Part shown: positions 17,850-26,636 of the stretch, in pieces | How the letters are laid out: each line of letters starts with the position of its first letter | How positions within the stretch are numbered: position 1 is the first letter of the stretch | NCBI GenBank assembly: GCA_002786715.1 | Contig: PCTW01000054.1 | Location: 1 to 64,000 of the forward strand | Direction: 5' to 3' | DNA from: Bdellovibrio sp. CG22_combo_CG10-13_8_21_14_all_39_27 | GTDB lineage: Bacteria > Bdellovibrionota > Bacteriovoracia > Bacteriovoracales > Bacteriovoracaceae | DNA: 64,000 nt | Notes under the pieces: model-generated | Databases searched by the model: none | Told to the model about the DNA's origin: nothing | Seen by the model: only the letters and a program-made list of their open reading frames with translations | Program-made: the position numbers and the translations under genes

Positions 17850-18997
17850 AGATGCACCTGACCTGTTAAATCCCATGAATCTTCGCTTACCGATGTTTGA
17901 CTAAAAACGCGAGAATTATAAACATCTACTCTGAACTCAATTCCTTGATTAGGGAAGTATTGAAAGCCTGGCCCAATTCTCATCACTTCATTTTTTAATT
18001 CAGTATTGGGTACATAATATTCTGTTGTTAAAAGTGTAAAGAGACCTCTTTTGGCCATAACGTGACCTTGAAGAAATGCATATCTTCCATTGATAGTAGT
18101 TTGGCTATTCAGAATTGTTTTTTTATTGAGACCAACTTCACCCATGATCGAATTCCCCTTACCAAAACCGAGCCGAGCATGGGTAGAGATATGGGATTGG
18201 TCTAAATAAGTTGATTTGCCAGTCATAAAGCTGCCACCTAAGCGCACTTTATGGTTAAGAGTATATTCACCTGTTAAAGAAGCTCCCTTTACCCGCAAAG
18301 GTGCTTCCTGAGAAAGATTTCCCGCGAAAAAATGAGCAGCCCATTCATATTCTGGTTTCGTAAAATGAATCATTAGACCATGAGTTTGATCATTCATTGT
18401 TGTCTGAGTTGAAATGCGCGAAAAGGCTATATGATCGGGAACTCTTATGCCGAAAGCTTTATCCATTAAACCAGCATAGATACCCCAGCTTTGATTAATG
18501 CGATAACCAATATAATGTTCGCGAGATCGATAGTTCTTTTCTGTACTCGATTTATTAGAGCGAGGAGTTGGTGCATAACCACCTTCTAAAACGATAATAA
18601 ATTTGTCTTTATTATCTTGAGGGCCAAACCTCAAAACAACATTGGCCGATGCTTGCATGGTGATATATTCATTTTCTTGAGATTTTTGGTCATAACTCTT
18701 AATCAGTTCTAAGCCTCGATAATTGAGGGAAGGTCGAATCCAATCAAGTGAAGGTTGGCGATAGAGAAACCCTGATTTTTGCCCAATTTCATCCTCAGTT
18801 GTTTCTTTATCCCAAAAAATTCTATCAGAAACAGTTGTCGCGCCAAGAGCACGTCCGTAATCAGTCAAAGGTCCATTTCCCATAGGGTTATAATGGCAGG
18901 TTAGACAAGATGTGTACCCAAGCCCGATAAAATTGGGATAAGCCCATGCATTTAAGCTGCAGAGCGTTGCCAAGATGATAAAGAAGAATCGATACAT
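17840..18997 (-). CDS. outer-membrane barrel with N-terminal CxxCH heme motif
   Basis: Signal peptide to about residue 19, then SCLTCHYNPMGNGPLTDYGRA, the pattern (CxxCHxNPxGxGxLTxYGR) of a recurring family of barrel proteins with a single heme-c site right after the signal peptide. Residues 60-385 are strand-rich (GGYAPTPRS, HKVRLGGSFMTGK, RFTLLTTEY-like segments) and end in VHLWF with a terminal phenylalanine, typical of outer-membrane barrels. A role in electron transfer at the outer membrane is plausible. It is followed by the helical/barrel protein with overlapping reading frames. Confidence 0.6.
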   Translation of the reverse strand: MYRFFFIILATLCSLNAWAYPNFIGLGYTSCLTCHYNPMGNGPLTDYGRALGATTVSDRIFWDKETTEDEIGQKSGFLYRQPSLDWIRPSLNYRGLELIKSYDQKSQENEYITMQASANVVLRFGPQDNKDKFIIVLEGGYAPTPRSNKSSTEKNYRSREHYIGYRINQSWGIYAGLMDKAFGIRVPDHIAFSRISTQTTMNDQTHGLMIHFTKPEYEWAAHFFAGNLSQEAPLRVKGASLTGEYTLNHKVRLGGSFMTGKSTYLDQSHISTHARLGFGKGNSIMGEVGLNKKTILNSQTTINGRYAFLQGHVMAKRGLFTLLTTEYYVPNTELKNEVMRIGPGFQYFPNQGIEFRVDVYNSRVFSQTSVSEDSWDLTGQVHLWF

Positions 18998-19052
18998 GTG
19001 AGAATTATAAACGGGCGAAGATAAGCCGAACAGTGAAAATGACTATGAATTT

Positions 19053-19889
19053 TTACTTTTTTATAACTTTTCTAAGATCATTGGCGATTTTTTCAAGATG
19101 TTTATAGTGATCACCTTCTCTCAAGACAAAAATGCGATCTTCACCTTTAAGTAGATCTTCTACATAAAGTTCAAAAGCATAGAGTGGACCAACTGTCTTG
19201 TGAGATAAGACCATACCTGTTAGAAAAGCTAAAAGAGTAAAAGTTAATGATAAAGAAATGAAGACGATGATATAACTCATCAGCAATTTGTTTTCTACGA
19301 ATCCAAGACTGTTTAAAGATAATCGCCAATAGGCAAAACTAAAAATTCCTACAACGAGACAACTCGACATCGCCATCATCGACATTTTAAAAGCAAAGCG
19401 TACTTGCTCAAGCGGATTGATGACATATTTTCCTCTTTGATCATCTTGTGGCCAAATCTTTTTACTTTGAAAGATAATGATAAACAATACAATAACAGCA
19501 CCAAGAGATTGATAAAGATCTGCTAAGTTAAACGTTACCCAAGTCATATTGGCAGAGGGAAAGGGAATAAAGTCCAACGTTTTTCCTGCAAAAGTTCTAT
19601 CAAAAACATTGCCTCCAATTCCACCCACTAAAAAAGCTAAGCCCCATTTGAGTTGTTTAAACTTGGGAGAAGGGAAGTAGGTCAGGGCGAAAAAGAGAAA
19701 GAAAATGAATCCATAAAGCGTCGACATGGTTAATATTCGAATCATTACTGGAAGGTCTGCATAGGAACCAAAAATAAAACCCTCATTAAATCGAGCTGTT
19801 TGACTAAAGGTGAATATCTTTTTGGAGACTTGATCAGTTGTTATGCAAGAAAACCAAATGAGAAGAGATAACCAAAAATCTTTTTTCAT
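19053..19889 (-). CDS. lspA: LspA-type lipoprotein signal peptidase fused to two-TM/HAMP tail
   Basis: Residues 1-155 carry the LspA blocks: TDQVSK, FNEGFIFG, GGIGGNVFDR (catalytic Asp), TLDFIPF and FNLADLYQSLGA (second catalytic Asp). All active-site residues are present, so aspartyl cleavage of prolipoproteins is expected. The extra 120 residues (normal LspA is about 160) hold two TM segments (near 178-200 and 210-233) and a HAMP-like end: KTVGPLYAFELYVEDLLKG, then REGDHYKHLEKIANDLRKVI. It overlaps by four bases the end of a gene whose product has an unusual lipobox, suggesting a dedicated maturation enzyme. No effector domain follows the HAMP. Confidence 0.82.
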   Translation of the reverse strand: MKKDFWLSLLIWFSCITTDQVSKKIFTFSQTARFNEGFIFGSYADLPVMIRILTMSTLYGFIFFLFFALTYFPSPKFKQLKWGLAFLVGGIGGNVFDRTFAGKTLDFIPFPSANMTWVTFNLADLYQSLGAVIVLFIIIFQSKKIWPQDDQRGKYVINPLEQVRFAFKMSMMAMSSCLVVGIFSFAYWRLSLNSLGFVENKLLMSYIIVFISLSLTFTLLAFLTGMVLSHKTVGPLYAFELYVEDLLKGEDRIFVLREGDHYKHLEKIANDLRKVIKK

Positions 19890-21223
19890 TTCAACTCTAA
19901 CATCTCAAAGCTGAACGAAAGAGTGTCGTATTCATCGCCCTTATCTTTCAAAGCAACCATGGCCCTATTGCTAAGTTGTGTTGTACCTGCCGGTATTTGC
20001 ATATCGACAAGTGTGTAAGTGGCATGTTGAGGATTAAACTGGCCATTGATTAAAAGTTTTATATTTTTAACGTAGAGACTTCTATTTGTTGTGATTCTTG
20101 GATTGGTTAACTTGTAACTATAATCATCATAGATCTCTACATCACACTTGAACTCAATACCACTCGTTCCAATAAGTTTTCCAATATTATAAGTAAGAGT
20201 CGCTTTTGGATTGAGATTTATCTGAGAAATGTCAAAGTTAAGATCGTCAGTCATAAAAATCTTAGAAATTTTTGTGCCATCTTCTCTTTGGCGAATTTCG
20301 AGCATATGTCCTGCTCCCATGGGGACAAAAAATGCCACTGGATTCATTGCTGAAGTGTTTTTAACTTCTCTCCATTCAAAACCAGTAGTCAAAGGAATAT
20401 GCCACTCTTGAAAACTTCCACTATCAATTTTGATGTGGAAAGAATTGTCGCTATCTGTAGGTGCATTTACGAGAGCATACATGCGGTAATTGGCCGAAAC
20501 GTTTGTAGAGAAATTCAAAGTCGCCGTTCCTGCTGTATTATTACTATTTGCAAGAACGCCGACGTTATTATTGACGACCCAAATATATGAGTATTCGCCT
20601 TCTTGCCCTTTGACCATTGGCGCTTTGAGAGTTGCAGTATCAATTGCTAATTGGACAGTTCCATTTGTATTCTGCGACGACATGTCGATCATTTGCTCTA
20701 CTGTTAGACTCTCATCAGTAGTTAGAGTTGATCCTTGACTCGTGCCCGGATCTTGTTGACTGCTACTTGAGTCGAGTAAGTCTTTCCATGAGGTGATAGC
20801 TGCTAGTATCTCATTTGCGTTCTGGGTACAGTCTGACCAACAATTATGCGCTTCATCTCGTAGCTTTAAGTACATTCTTGAAGAGCTTGGGTTAGTAAAA
20901 TTAACTTTGAATGCATTAATGATAGCATCATGTGCTTGTTGAGGATCACTAACGGCATGAAGGGGTTGCTGAAATGAACCGTGGCAAGCCACGCATCTCT
21001 GTTTCGTTAAAGGATGGAGAGTCTGTGCAAATGCATCAACGGAGGCAACGCTATTTGAAACAACTGGAGTTGAGTTGTTGTTACTTACTGATGACTGTTC
21101 CGTCGTGTTAAATTGCATTTTACTCTTACTACTTGATCCCGATGGACCTAAGCATTGGGTGTAAGAAAACAACGTAATAGCTATCACGCAAGCAGTTGCT
21201 AGAATTTTAAAAAAGTTTGGCAC
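19886..21223 (-). CDS. CxxCH lipoprotein with C-terminal beta domains
   Basis: GTG start preceded by AAGGAG. The signal ends FSYTQC, a lipobox with glutamine before the cysteine instead of the usual Gly/Ala/Ser. After a Ser/Asn-rich linker comes a cytochrome-like module (KQRCVACHGSF, about residues 77-82) with the end of the module at ITSWKDLL. Residues 215-445 are strand-rich, with FHIKIDSGSFQEWHIP suggesting a carbohydrate-binding-like sandwich. The fold guess is weak. The gene sits between the DUF1501 gene and lspA and is probably cotranscribed with both. Confidence 0.6.
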   Translation of the reverse strand: MPNFFKILATACVIAITLFSYTQCLGPSGSSSKSKMQFNTTEQSSVSNNNSTPVVSNSVASVDAFAQTLHPLTKQRCVACHGSFQQPLHAVSDPQQAHDAIINAFKVNFTNPSSSRMYLKLRDEAHNCWSDCTQNANEILAAITSWKDLLDSSSSQQDPGTSQGSTLTTDESLTVEQMIDMSSQNTNGTVQLAIDTATLKAPMVKGQEGEYSYIWVVNNNVGVLANSNNTAGTATLNFSTNVSANYRMYALVNAPTDSDNSFHIKIDSGSFQEWHIPLTTGFEWREVKNTSAMNPVAFFVPMGAGHMLEIRQREDGTKISKIFMTDDLNFDISQINLNPKATLTYNIGKLIGTSGIEFKCDVEIYDDYSYKLTNPRITTNRSLYVKNIKLLINGQFNPQHATYTLVDMQIPAGTTQLSNRAMVALKDKGDEYDTLSFSFEMLELK

Positions 21224-21237
21224 GTCCGGCTCCTTAA

Positions 21238-22707
21238 CTAGGTAATCTTATTAAACACTAAATACTTATCGAGATTGGCCCCAAATGGATTATCTCCAAC
21301 AATTGCAGCTAATTTGTTTTCTTCACCATGGAGAGCAAGATAATTAGCTGTTATAAGTTTGGCCAAATTAACAACTGAGTTGCTCGAAGGTGTCGCTGCA
21401 TTTTCGACCGCTCCGGTATCCTTAAAACTCCCAATTTGCCTGTTTCCATTTCGAAGTGTTGCTCGCCCTAAGTTTCTATAAACAAGCATAAAAGTTGATG
21501 AACGTTGACCTGAGTCTCCAGTCCAACTCAATTTTCCACGGCCGCCAACAGAGTTATCAATTCCTTCTCTGGCAGCAACGCCACCATCAGTAATGACGTA
21601 AACAACTAAGTCTTTCCCTTTGAGCGAAGCAAGTTCGATGCAGCGACCGATGAGGGCTCCTGCTTCAAAGTCCCTAGTTTCTCCAGTTGCTCTGGTATTG
21701 TTATGGTAGTCGTAACCACCTTTTTCAATTGTTGCTACACCAAGATGTCCATCCATGAGAAGCTTCATCATGGTTGCTACTTTTCTTTGATCCCCATTAT
21801 TGAGGTTGTCAAAGACTTGGGTCACCATGGGGTCTTTGCTGGCATCGAGTGCATCAGCTGTATACTTTCCGATTAAGTCTTGCGAGCCAATGTATCCACA
21901 TTTGACGAGATCCTTGATTTGATCAGGGAGTGATTTTTGTCCGTAAGACATTATTTTTTGTTCACTCATTCTTTCAATGGCTTTAAGAATTCTTTGTGCT
22001 TTTTGCGGAGTGAAGAGTTCTCCTAGTTTACCAATATTTACTAAACCTAGAGCATCTTGAGGGCGATTGAGAACCACTGGCTTAACTGTTGGATCAATAC
22101 TTGCATCAGGAACAATTGATTTCCCACCACTGATACTATTTGAAGTTCCTGCCAATTGAGTAAGTCCACCCATTGCACCCGCCTTATTTAACCAGTAGAT
22201 TGGGTTATGAGGATTATTTGCAGTATCATCACCCGAAGAAGTACAGAAAACGGCTCCATCGACTTTTGGTCTCACGTTACCACTGGTTTCCGAAACAATT
22301 CCTCTTAAAATGGCCGAATCGCCGTGAAAGGCCAAGCCTAATTCCGAGCTCAATTGGTTTGCTTTGCTTGGGTGCATATCCATTGGTAAACCTAAAGTTT
22401 CATAGGTTGCCAGAAAATCCATTTGTCCACCTGGTCCACCCACCATGACGTTTGATCCAACTAAATTGGCCCCACCTGAAAGATCGAAGATAATCACAGG
22501 TGTTTTTCCGATGGTGGCTTGAGCGGTATTGCACTCAAGAGCATAGGCTGAATTTGATTTTAGTAATGAGAGAAGGGTTGGAGCTAAAGCAAATGTGCTC
22601 ATTGAAATCATACCTGATGACAAGAAGTCTCTTCTCGTAACGAGTTTATGATCATCATAGAGCAGGATGTCTTTCTTAGCTTCTGTAATATCTTTTTTCT
22701 TGCTCAT
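21238..22707 (-). CDS. Tat-exported DUF1501-family protein
   Basis: TRRDFLSSGMISMS at residues 22-35 is a twin-arginine signal with the DUF1501 spacing. The body shows an alkaline-phosphatase-superfamily-like outline: VIIFDLSGGANLVGSN near the start, FCTSSGDD, then GYDYHNNT and VVYVITDGGVAAREG. DUF1501 proteins are exported folded and recur beside cytochrome-domain proteins such as DUF1800 or DUF1549/1553 partners in planctomycetes and delta-proteobacteria-like lineages. Activity is unproven. Here CxxCH genes lie on both sides, with 7-15 base gaps, which is consistent with one operon. Confidence 0.8.
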   Translation of the reverse strand: MSKKKDITEAKKDILLYDDHKLVTRRDFLSSGMISMSTFALAPTLLSLLKSNSAYALECNTAQATIGKTPVIIFDLSGGANLVGSNVMVGGPGGQMDFLATYETLGLPMDMHPSKANQLSSELGLAFHGDSAILRGIVSETSGNVRPKVDGAVFCTSSGDDTANNPHNPIYWLNKAGAMGGLTQLAGTSNSISGGKSIVPDASIDPTVKPVVLNRPQDALGLVNIGKLGELFTPQKAQRILKAIERMSEQKIMSYGQKSLPDQIKDLVKCGYIGSQDLIGKYTADALDASKDPMVTQVFDNLNNGDQRKVATMMKLLMDGHLGVATIEKGGYDYHNNTRATGETRDFEAGALIGRCIELASLKGKDLVVYVITDGGVAAREGIDNSVGGRGKLSWTGDSGQRSSTFMLVYRNLGRATLRNGNRQIGSFKDTGAVENAATPSSNSVVNLAKLITANYLALHGEENKLAAIVGDNPFGANLDKYLVFNKIT

Positions 22708-22714
22708 GATGGCC

Positions 22715-23431
22715 TCACAACATTATGGTGCTTGCTGATCCAAGGACCGCAGTACAAACACCTTTTGTAATTCTAATTATACTTGATGATCTTGTCGTAT
22801 CTTCGCCGACACTTAAATCGTTTAAAAGAGATTGTAATTCAAAACGACTAGCAGATCTTCCTGCGGCATCTATACCAGCACCCCAGAAGTGATCTAAGCT
22901 TCGGTCGATAATAAAATCTTTATCAGTCGAGTTGAAAGAGTTGAAATTATAATTCGTCCAAATCGAACTTCTTAGAGCAGTACTATCAAGCAGAGAATTG
23001 CAATATTCTGCAGCGAGCTTTGTTACTGCAACTTGATTGGCGGCCAAGAATGATTTGACATCATTATCAGTCGGCAACTGAACTTCTAGAGTTTGAAAAG
23101 TATTTTTAATAGCATTTGATGTAGGATCAACTCCCGTGAGTGACGCCATTGTTTCGTTAATTTGATCAAAATTCTTCACACCAACTTGAACTTGTTCAAG
23201 GACGACAGGATTAGTTGAAGTCGTTGTATCCCCACCTGGATCAGGATTATCTTCTACGACGATAGGGTCGGGAAGATTATTTGTTGTTGTATTCGACTGG
23301 CTTTGTTGCTCAGTAGAAGAGACAGGTTTTTTATTAGGAGCTGGCTTATATTCAAGAACACATTGGGTATAACTTACAAGCATAAGCATGACTGTCAGTG
23401 CGCTTGCAATCATCTTTCCGTTTGATTTCAT
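22715..23431 (-). CDS. lipoprotein of unknown function with YTQC lipobox
   Basis: A basic N-terminus and hydrophobic segment end in VSYTQC, the same odd lipobox as the CxxCH lipoprotein two genes downstream. A low-complexity linker (Pro/Ser/Asn/Asp, about residues 28-75) precedes a 160-residue helical domain with two late cysteines (AEYCNSLL and GVCTAVL). No family recognised. Position between a CxxCH protein and the DUF1501 protein (gaps of 1 and 7 bases) suggests it belongs to the same surface complex. Confidence 0.6.
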   Translation of the reverse strand: MKSNGKMIASALTVMLMLVSYTQCVLEYKPAPNKKPVSSTEQQSQSNTTTNNLPDPIVVEDNPDPGGDTTTSTNPVVLEQVQVGVKNFDQINETMASLTGVDPTSNAIKNTFQTLEVQLPTDNDVKSFLAANQVAVTKLAAEYCNSLLDSTALRSSIWTNYNFNSFNSTDKDFIIDRSLDHFWGAGIDAAGRSASRFELQSLLNDLSVGEDTTRSSSIIRITKGVCTAVLGSASTIML

Positions 23432-23432
23432 C

Positions 23433-24554
23433 TTATTCTCCTAAACACAAAATAGAAGTTTTTGCGACCAACTGTTTCATACTATAGCGTCCATTTTGCT
23501 CGAAGCTCATTGCTAAGGTTTTAACTTGATCTATATCTGTTTGGTTAACGGGCTTCTTTAAGCAAACCAGTTCAAATACTCTCTCCGCCATACATTGAGA
23601 GAAAGCTTGAGAGCTCGCCAGCAGACGACCTAGTGAGCGTGCCCCTCTACCTGTTTGAGCACCTCTCCAACCTAAATAGGAATTTTGTCCATTGGCCCAC
23701 ATATTGACCCAAGAATCATCGGCAACGACGTTACCTTCAGCAAATAGATTGTTCTTATTAATTTTTTCTACCACTTGACCAGGAGAATAGACGAGCTGTG
23801 TTCCATCCCAATCAAAGTAAGACCAAGCTCCGCCAAGAGCATCTTGACCAGAGTGACAACCTACGCATTTATTTCTGAACGTTCTTGAGTCTCCACCTGG
23901 GCGACGATCAACATCGCGTCTGACGTAAACATCAGAAAGAGTAATGTCATGAAGAGCTTCGAAATCTTTACACATGAAGTTCATGAAAGCGAAGCGCGTA
24001 ACTCTTCTATTGGTTCCAGCGCTATAAAAACTTTCCCCAGCAGCACGAGAAGTTAGTACTCCTGCAGTATCTGGAATATTATTTAGCTGGCTTTGAACTT
24101 GGCGGACGAGGTTGGCCTTGAGATCGACTCTCGTGTTTTCAAGATCACGATAATGATCATTACTATCTGGAGCATAAGGTGCGACGTTGGCCAATCCAGA
24201 AGCACCTGTATAAAGAATATCTTCAGTGAGAACACCATTAAAAGGTAGATCATCTTTTATAAATCCTAAAACAGTGGCGACAAAGTCATTTAAGGGAACT
24301 CTGTTTGTTTGCTCTTGGTTGGTCCACTTTTTGACCCAATTTTTTAATGTAACGTTATAAAAACGAAAGTCTTCCATTGCTAGCATTGCTGCACTTTCGG
24401 GCTCACCATTTTGAATATAAAATTGCATTGATTGAAGTACTTGTGGCGATGGAGGAACACTCGTAAGCCTATTATGAAGTTGATAAGCTTGTTCTTTTGG
24501 GCCCGCCCAACAAGTGTTGGCCACTAGGACTAAAAGTGTAAAAATCAGTTTCAT
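23433..24554 (-). CDS. secreted CxxCH protein, DUF1592/1588-like cytochrome module
   Basis: Signal peptide ends at TCWAG. The key motif is NKCVGCHSGQDALGGAWSYFDWDG near residue 228-250 (CxxCH followed by the D.LG...FDWDG pattern seen in the cytochrome modules attached to DUF1588/DUF1592 proteins). The C-terminal part CMAERVFELVCLKKP also resembles the conserved end of those modules, which lie next to DUF1501-type partners. One heme c is expected if it is matured. First gene of the minus-strand run; its start lies at the edge of a 170-base intergenic region that should hold the operon promoter. Confidence 0.65.
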   Translation of the reverse strand: MKLIFTLLVLVANTCWAGPKEQAYQLHNRLTSVPPSPQVLQSMQFYIQNGEPESAAMLAMEDFRFYNVTLKNWVKKWTNQEQTNRVPLNDFVATVLGFIKDDLPFNGVLTEDILYTGASGLANVAPYAPDSNDHYRDLENTRVDLKANLVRQVQSQLNNIPDTAGVLTSRAAGESFYSAGTNRRVTRFAFMNFMCKDFEALHDITLSDVYVRRDVDRRPGGDSRTFRNKCVGCHSGQDALGGAWSYFDWDGTQLVYSPGQVVEKINKNNLFAEGNVVADDSWVNMWANGQNSYLGWRGAQTGRGARSLGRLLASSQAFSQCMAERVFELVCLKKPVNQTDIDQVKTLAMSFEQNGRYSMKQLVAKTSILCLGE

Positions 24555-24738
24555 TATGATCTCCTCAACAAAACAATTCCTATAATTATCGGTGAGAGTA
24601 GATGACTTCTGAATTTTTTTTGCCGGAGTAAAAAGAACAGGAATTTATAGTGTTAGAAAGAGTTTGATGAAAATTCCCAATCAAAAGCGCATCTGATCGA
24701 TAATAAAAATATATTTAGGTTATGACATGGAGGTCGCA

Positions 24739-25596
24739 ATGAAATTAAGATACATTCTTATGAGCTTTGTTCTTGCTCATTCTACTCAGGTATTCTCTTG
24801 CTCGATGGACGGTATGGAAGGTTTTCTACCGGACAACGATATGAAAATTGAAGTTAATGACAAAGTTCGTAATGATATGACTGAGCAAAGATTCAACGAA
24901 ATTATCAATAAAGTAGTAAAGGTTTATAAACCAGTTATTGCCAAAAAATTTGGCATTCTAAAAGTTGCTCGTAAGTGGAATGATCCAACTGTAAATGCTT
25001 CTGCCCAACGTTTAGGCCCCGTGTACTTAGTTAATATGTATGGTGGTTTGGCCCGTCATCAAGCTGTTACAGATGATGCATTTGCTCTCGTTGTTTGTCA
25101 TGAATTAGGACACCATTTAGGTGGAGCTCCAAAAGTTTCGATGATCTTAAATAAATGGGCGTCAAATGAAGGACAAGCTGATTATTTCGGTACTTTAAAG
25201 TGTTTTAGAAAAGTATTTGAAGCAGATGATAATATTGCCGTTGTAACAAGTATGAGTATTGATCCAGTTGTGACTCAAAACTGTCGTCAAGTTTTCGGGA
25301 ACGAAGAAGATGTGGCCATGTGCCAAAGAGCTGCTATGGCCGGTCGCTCTTTAGCTGAGTTGCTCACTTTTGGTAGAAGCCGTGTTGATTTCTCAACTCC
25401 AGATCGTGCCATTGTAGATAGAACAGATGATGCTCACCCAGATGCACAATGCCGACTCGATACTTACTTTCAAGCTTCACTTTGTGAAAGAGATGCAAAT
25501 GAGGCGGTTTCAAATAAGGATCCTCGTAAAGGAACTTGTGCGAGAGCTGATGGTTACAAAGTTGGCATTCGTCCGCTTTGCTGGTACAAACCGTAG
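24739..25596 (+). CDS. secreted zinc metallopeptidase-like protein (HExxH)
   Basis: Signal peptide to about residue 21 (HSTQVFSC). VVCHELGHHLGG near residue 127-138 is an HExxH zinc site, and NEGQADYFGTLKC about 30 residues on provides the glutamate expected as third ligand in M48-like gluzincins (ExxxD). Eight or more cysteines in the second half suggest disulfides in the periplasm or outside the cell. An exported protease would fit a predatory or saprophytic life style, but the substrate is unknown. GGAGG lies five bases before this ATG, which is why I prefer it over the one at 24727. A strong terminator follows. Confidence 0.75.
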   Translation: MKLRYILMSFVLAHSTQVFSCSMDGMEGFLPDNDMKIEVNDKVRNDMTEQRFNEIINKVVKVYKPVIAKKFGILKVARKWNDPTVNASAQRLGPVYLVNMYGGLARHQAVTDDAFALVVCHELGHHLGGAPKVSMILNKWASNEGQADYFGTLKCFRKVFEADDNIAVVTSMSIDPVVTQNCRQVFGNEEDVAMCQRAAMAGRSLAELLTFGRSRVDFSTPDRAIVDRTDDAHPDAQCRLDTYFQASLCERDANEAVSNKDPRKGTCARADGYKVGIRPLCWYKP

Positions 25597-25624
25597 TCTA
25601 TCAAAATTAAAAAAAATACTTTTG

Positions 25625-25650
25625 AAGCCCCTCCTTGTGAGGGGCTTTTT
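25625..25650 (+). terminator. Rho-independent terminator
   Basis: AAGCCCCTC (25625-25633) and GAGGGGCTT (25639-25647) form a nine-base-pair stem with the loop CTTGT, followed by a T run to 25650. It lies 28 bases after the metallopeptidase stop codon and 18 bases before the CBS gene, separating the two transcripts. Confidence 0.9.
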
Positions 25651-25667
25651 CGTATATAATCAGTTAT

Positions 25668-26597
25668 ATGGAAAGTGATCCTCATCTCGTCTTAGATAAA
25701 ACATTAGCTGGTCTTCAATTGCCTGATCTGATCAGTGTCTCAATTGATATTGAGCTGGAAGAAGTTCTCCACCAGCTTCAGAAACTAAAAATCGGTGCGC
25801 TTGGAGTTGTCGAGAATGAAAAGCTCGTTGGAATTTTTTCTGAAAGAGATTTTCTCATTAGAATAGTTGGCAAGGTCGAGGATTGGCGCCATCAGAAGAT
25901 CGGCGATTACATGACTCATCCACCCTTTTTTTTAAACTCTGAGTCGATTTTGAAGGAAGCAATAGCACTCATGATTCGTCGAGACTTCAGACATATTCCA
26001 ATTCAAATTGCGGGAGAGAATAAGTGGAAGATCATTTCGGCCAAAGATATTCTCAAAGTTCTCATTGAGCAATTTCCAGAGAGTTTGAATAAATATGGAA
26101 TTAAAACGAGTTGGAACGTGATGGAACTAGATTCTTTCGGGGAAAATTTTTCGTTCGATGAGCCAGCGTCAGAAAGTCGATTGACTGCTAATTTATTTTT
26201 ACATCCTTTAAGAAGAGCTATTTTCAGAAATCCTATCATTGTGGACGAAAAAGAAGATATTCAAGATGTGTTGCAACAGATGCAAGCCTCTCGGCAAGGA
26301 GCTGCTGTCGTCACTAAATTTAGAACACAAGTGACAGGCATTATTACTGAGAGGGACTTCATTTTTCAGGTTTTTGACAAGATGGACAAGGGTGAGAGTT
26401 TACCAGTCAAAAATTTTATGACACCCAATCCTCATACCTTACTTTCAAGACATTTCATCTGTTATGCCATTAATAATATGTTTAAGTTTAACTATCGGAA
26501 TACCATTATTGTTGATGAAGATAAGCTACCAGTAGCTTGTGTCACACTCATGGATCTCCTGAAAGTCATCACTTGGAACATCATCATGGACGCTTAA
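25668..26597 (+). CDS. protein with two CBS-domain pairs
   Basis: Two Bateman modules of about 125 residues each: residues 20-135 (TLAGLQL...GIFSERDFLIRIVG...MTHPPFFL...FRHIPIQ) and 180-305 (HPLRRAIF...GIITERDFIFQVFD...FMTPNPHTL...YRNTIIVDE). The repeats of SERDF/TERDF and the MT-P motifs are typical of CBS domains that bind adenine nucleotides such as AMP, ATP or SAM. There is no attached enzyme or channel. The following gene encodes a Popeye protein with a cyclic-nucleotide-like domain, so the two may act in one nucleotide-sensing unit. The start codon has no clear ribosome-binding site. Confidence 0.85.
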   Translation: MESDPHLVLDKTLAGLQLPDLISVSIDIELEEVLHQLQKLKIGALGVVENEKLVGIFSERDFLIRIVGKVEDWRHQKIGDYMTHPPFFLNSESILKEAIALMIRRDFRHIPIQIAGENKWKIISAKDILKVLIEQFPESLNKYGIKTSWNVMELDSFGENFSFDEPASESRLTANLFLHPLRRAIFRNPIIVDEKEDIQDVLQQMQASRQGAAVVTKFRTQVTGIITERDFIFQVFDKMDKGESLPVKNFMTPNPHTLLSRHFICYAINNMFKFNYRNTIIVDEDKLPVACVTLMDLLKVITWNIIMDA

Positions 26598-26636
26598 AAA
26601 ATTAAACCTATCATCATTTTGATCCGATAAACTTCC

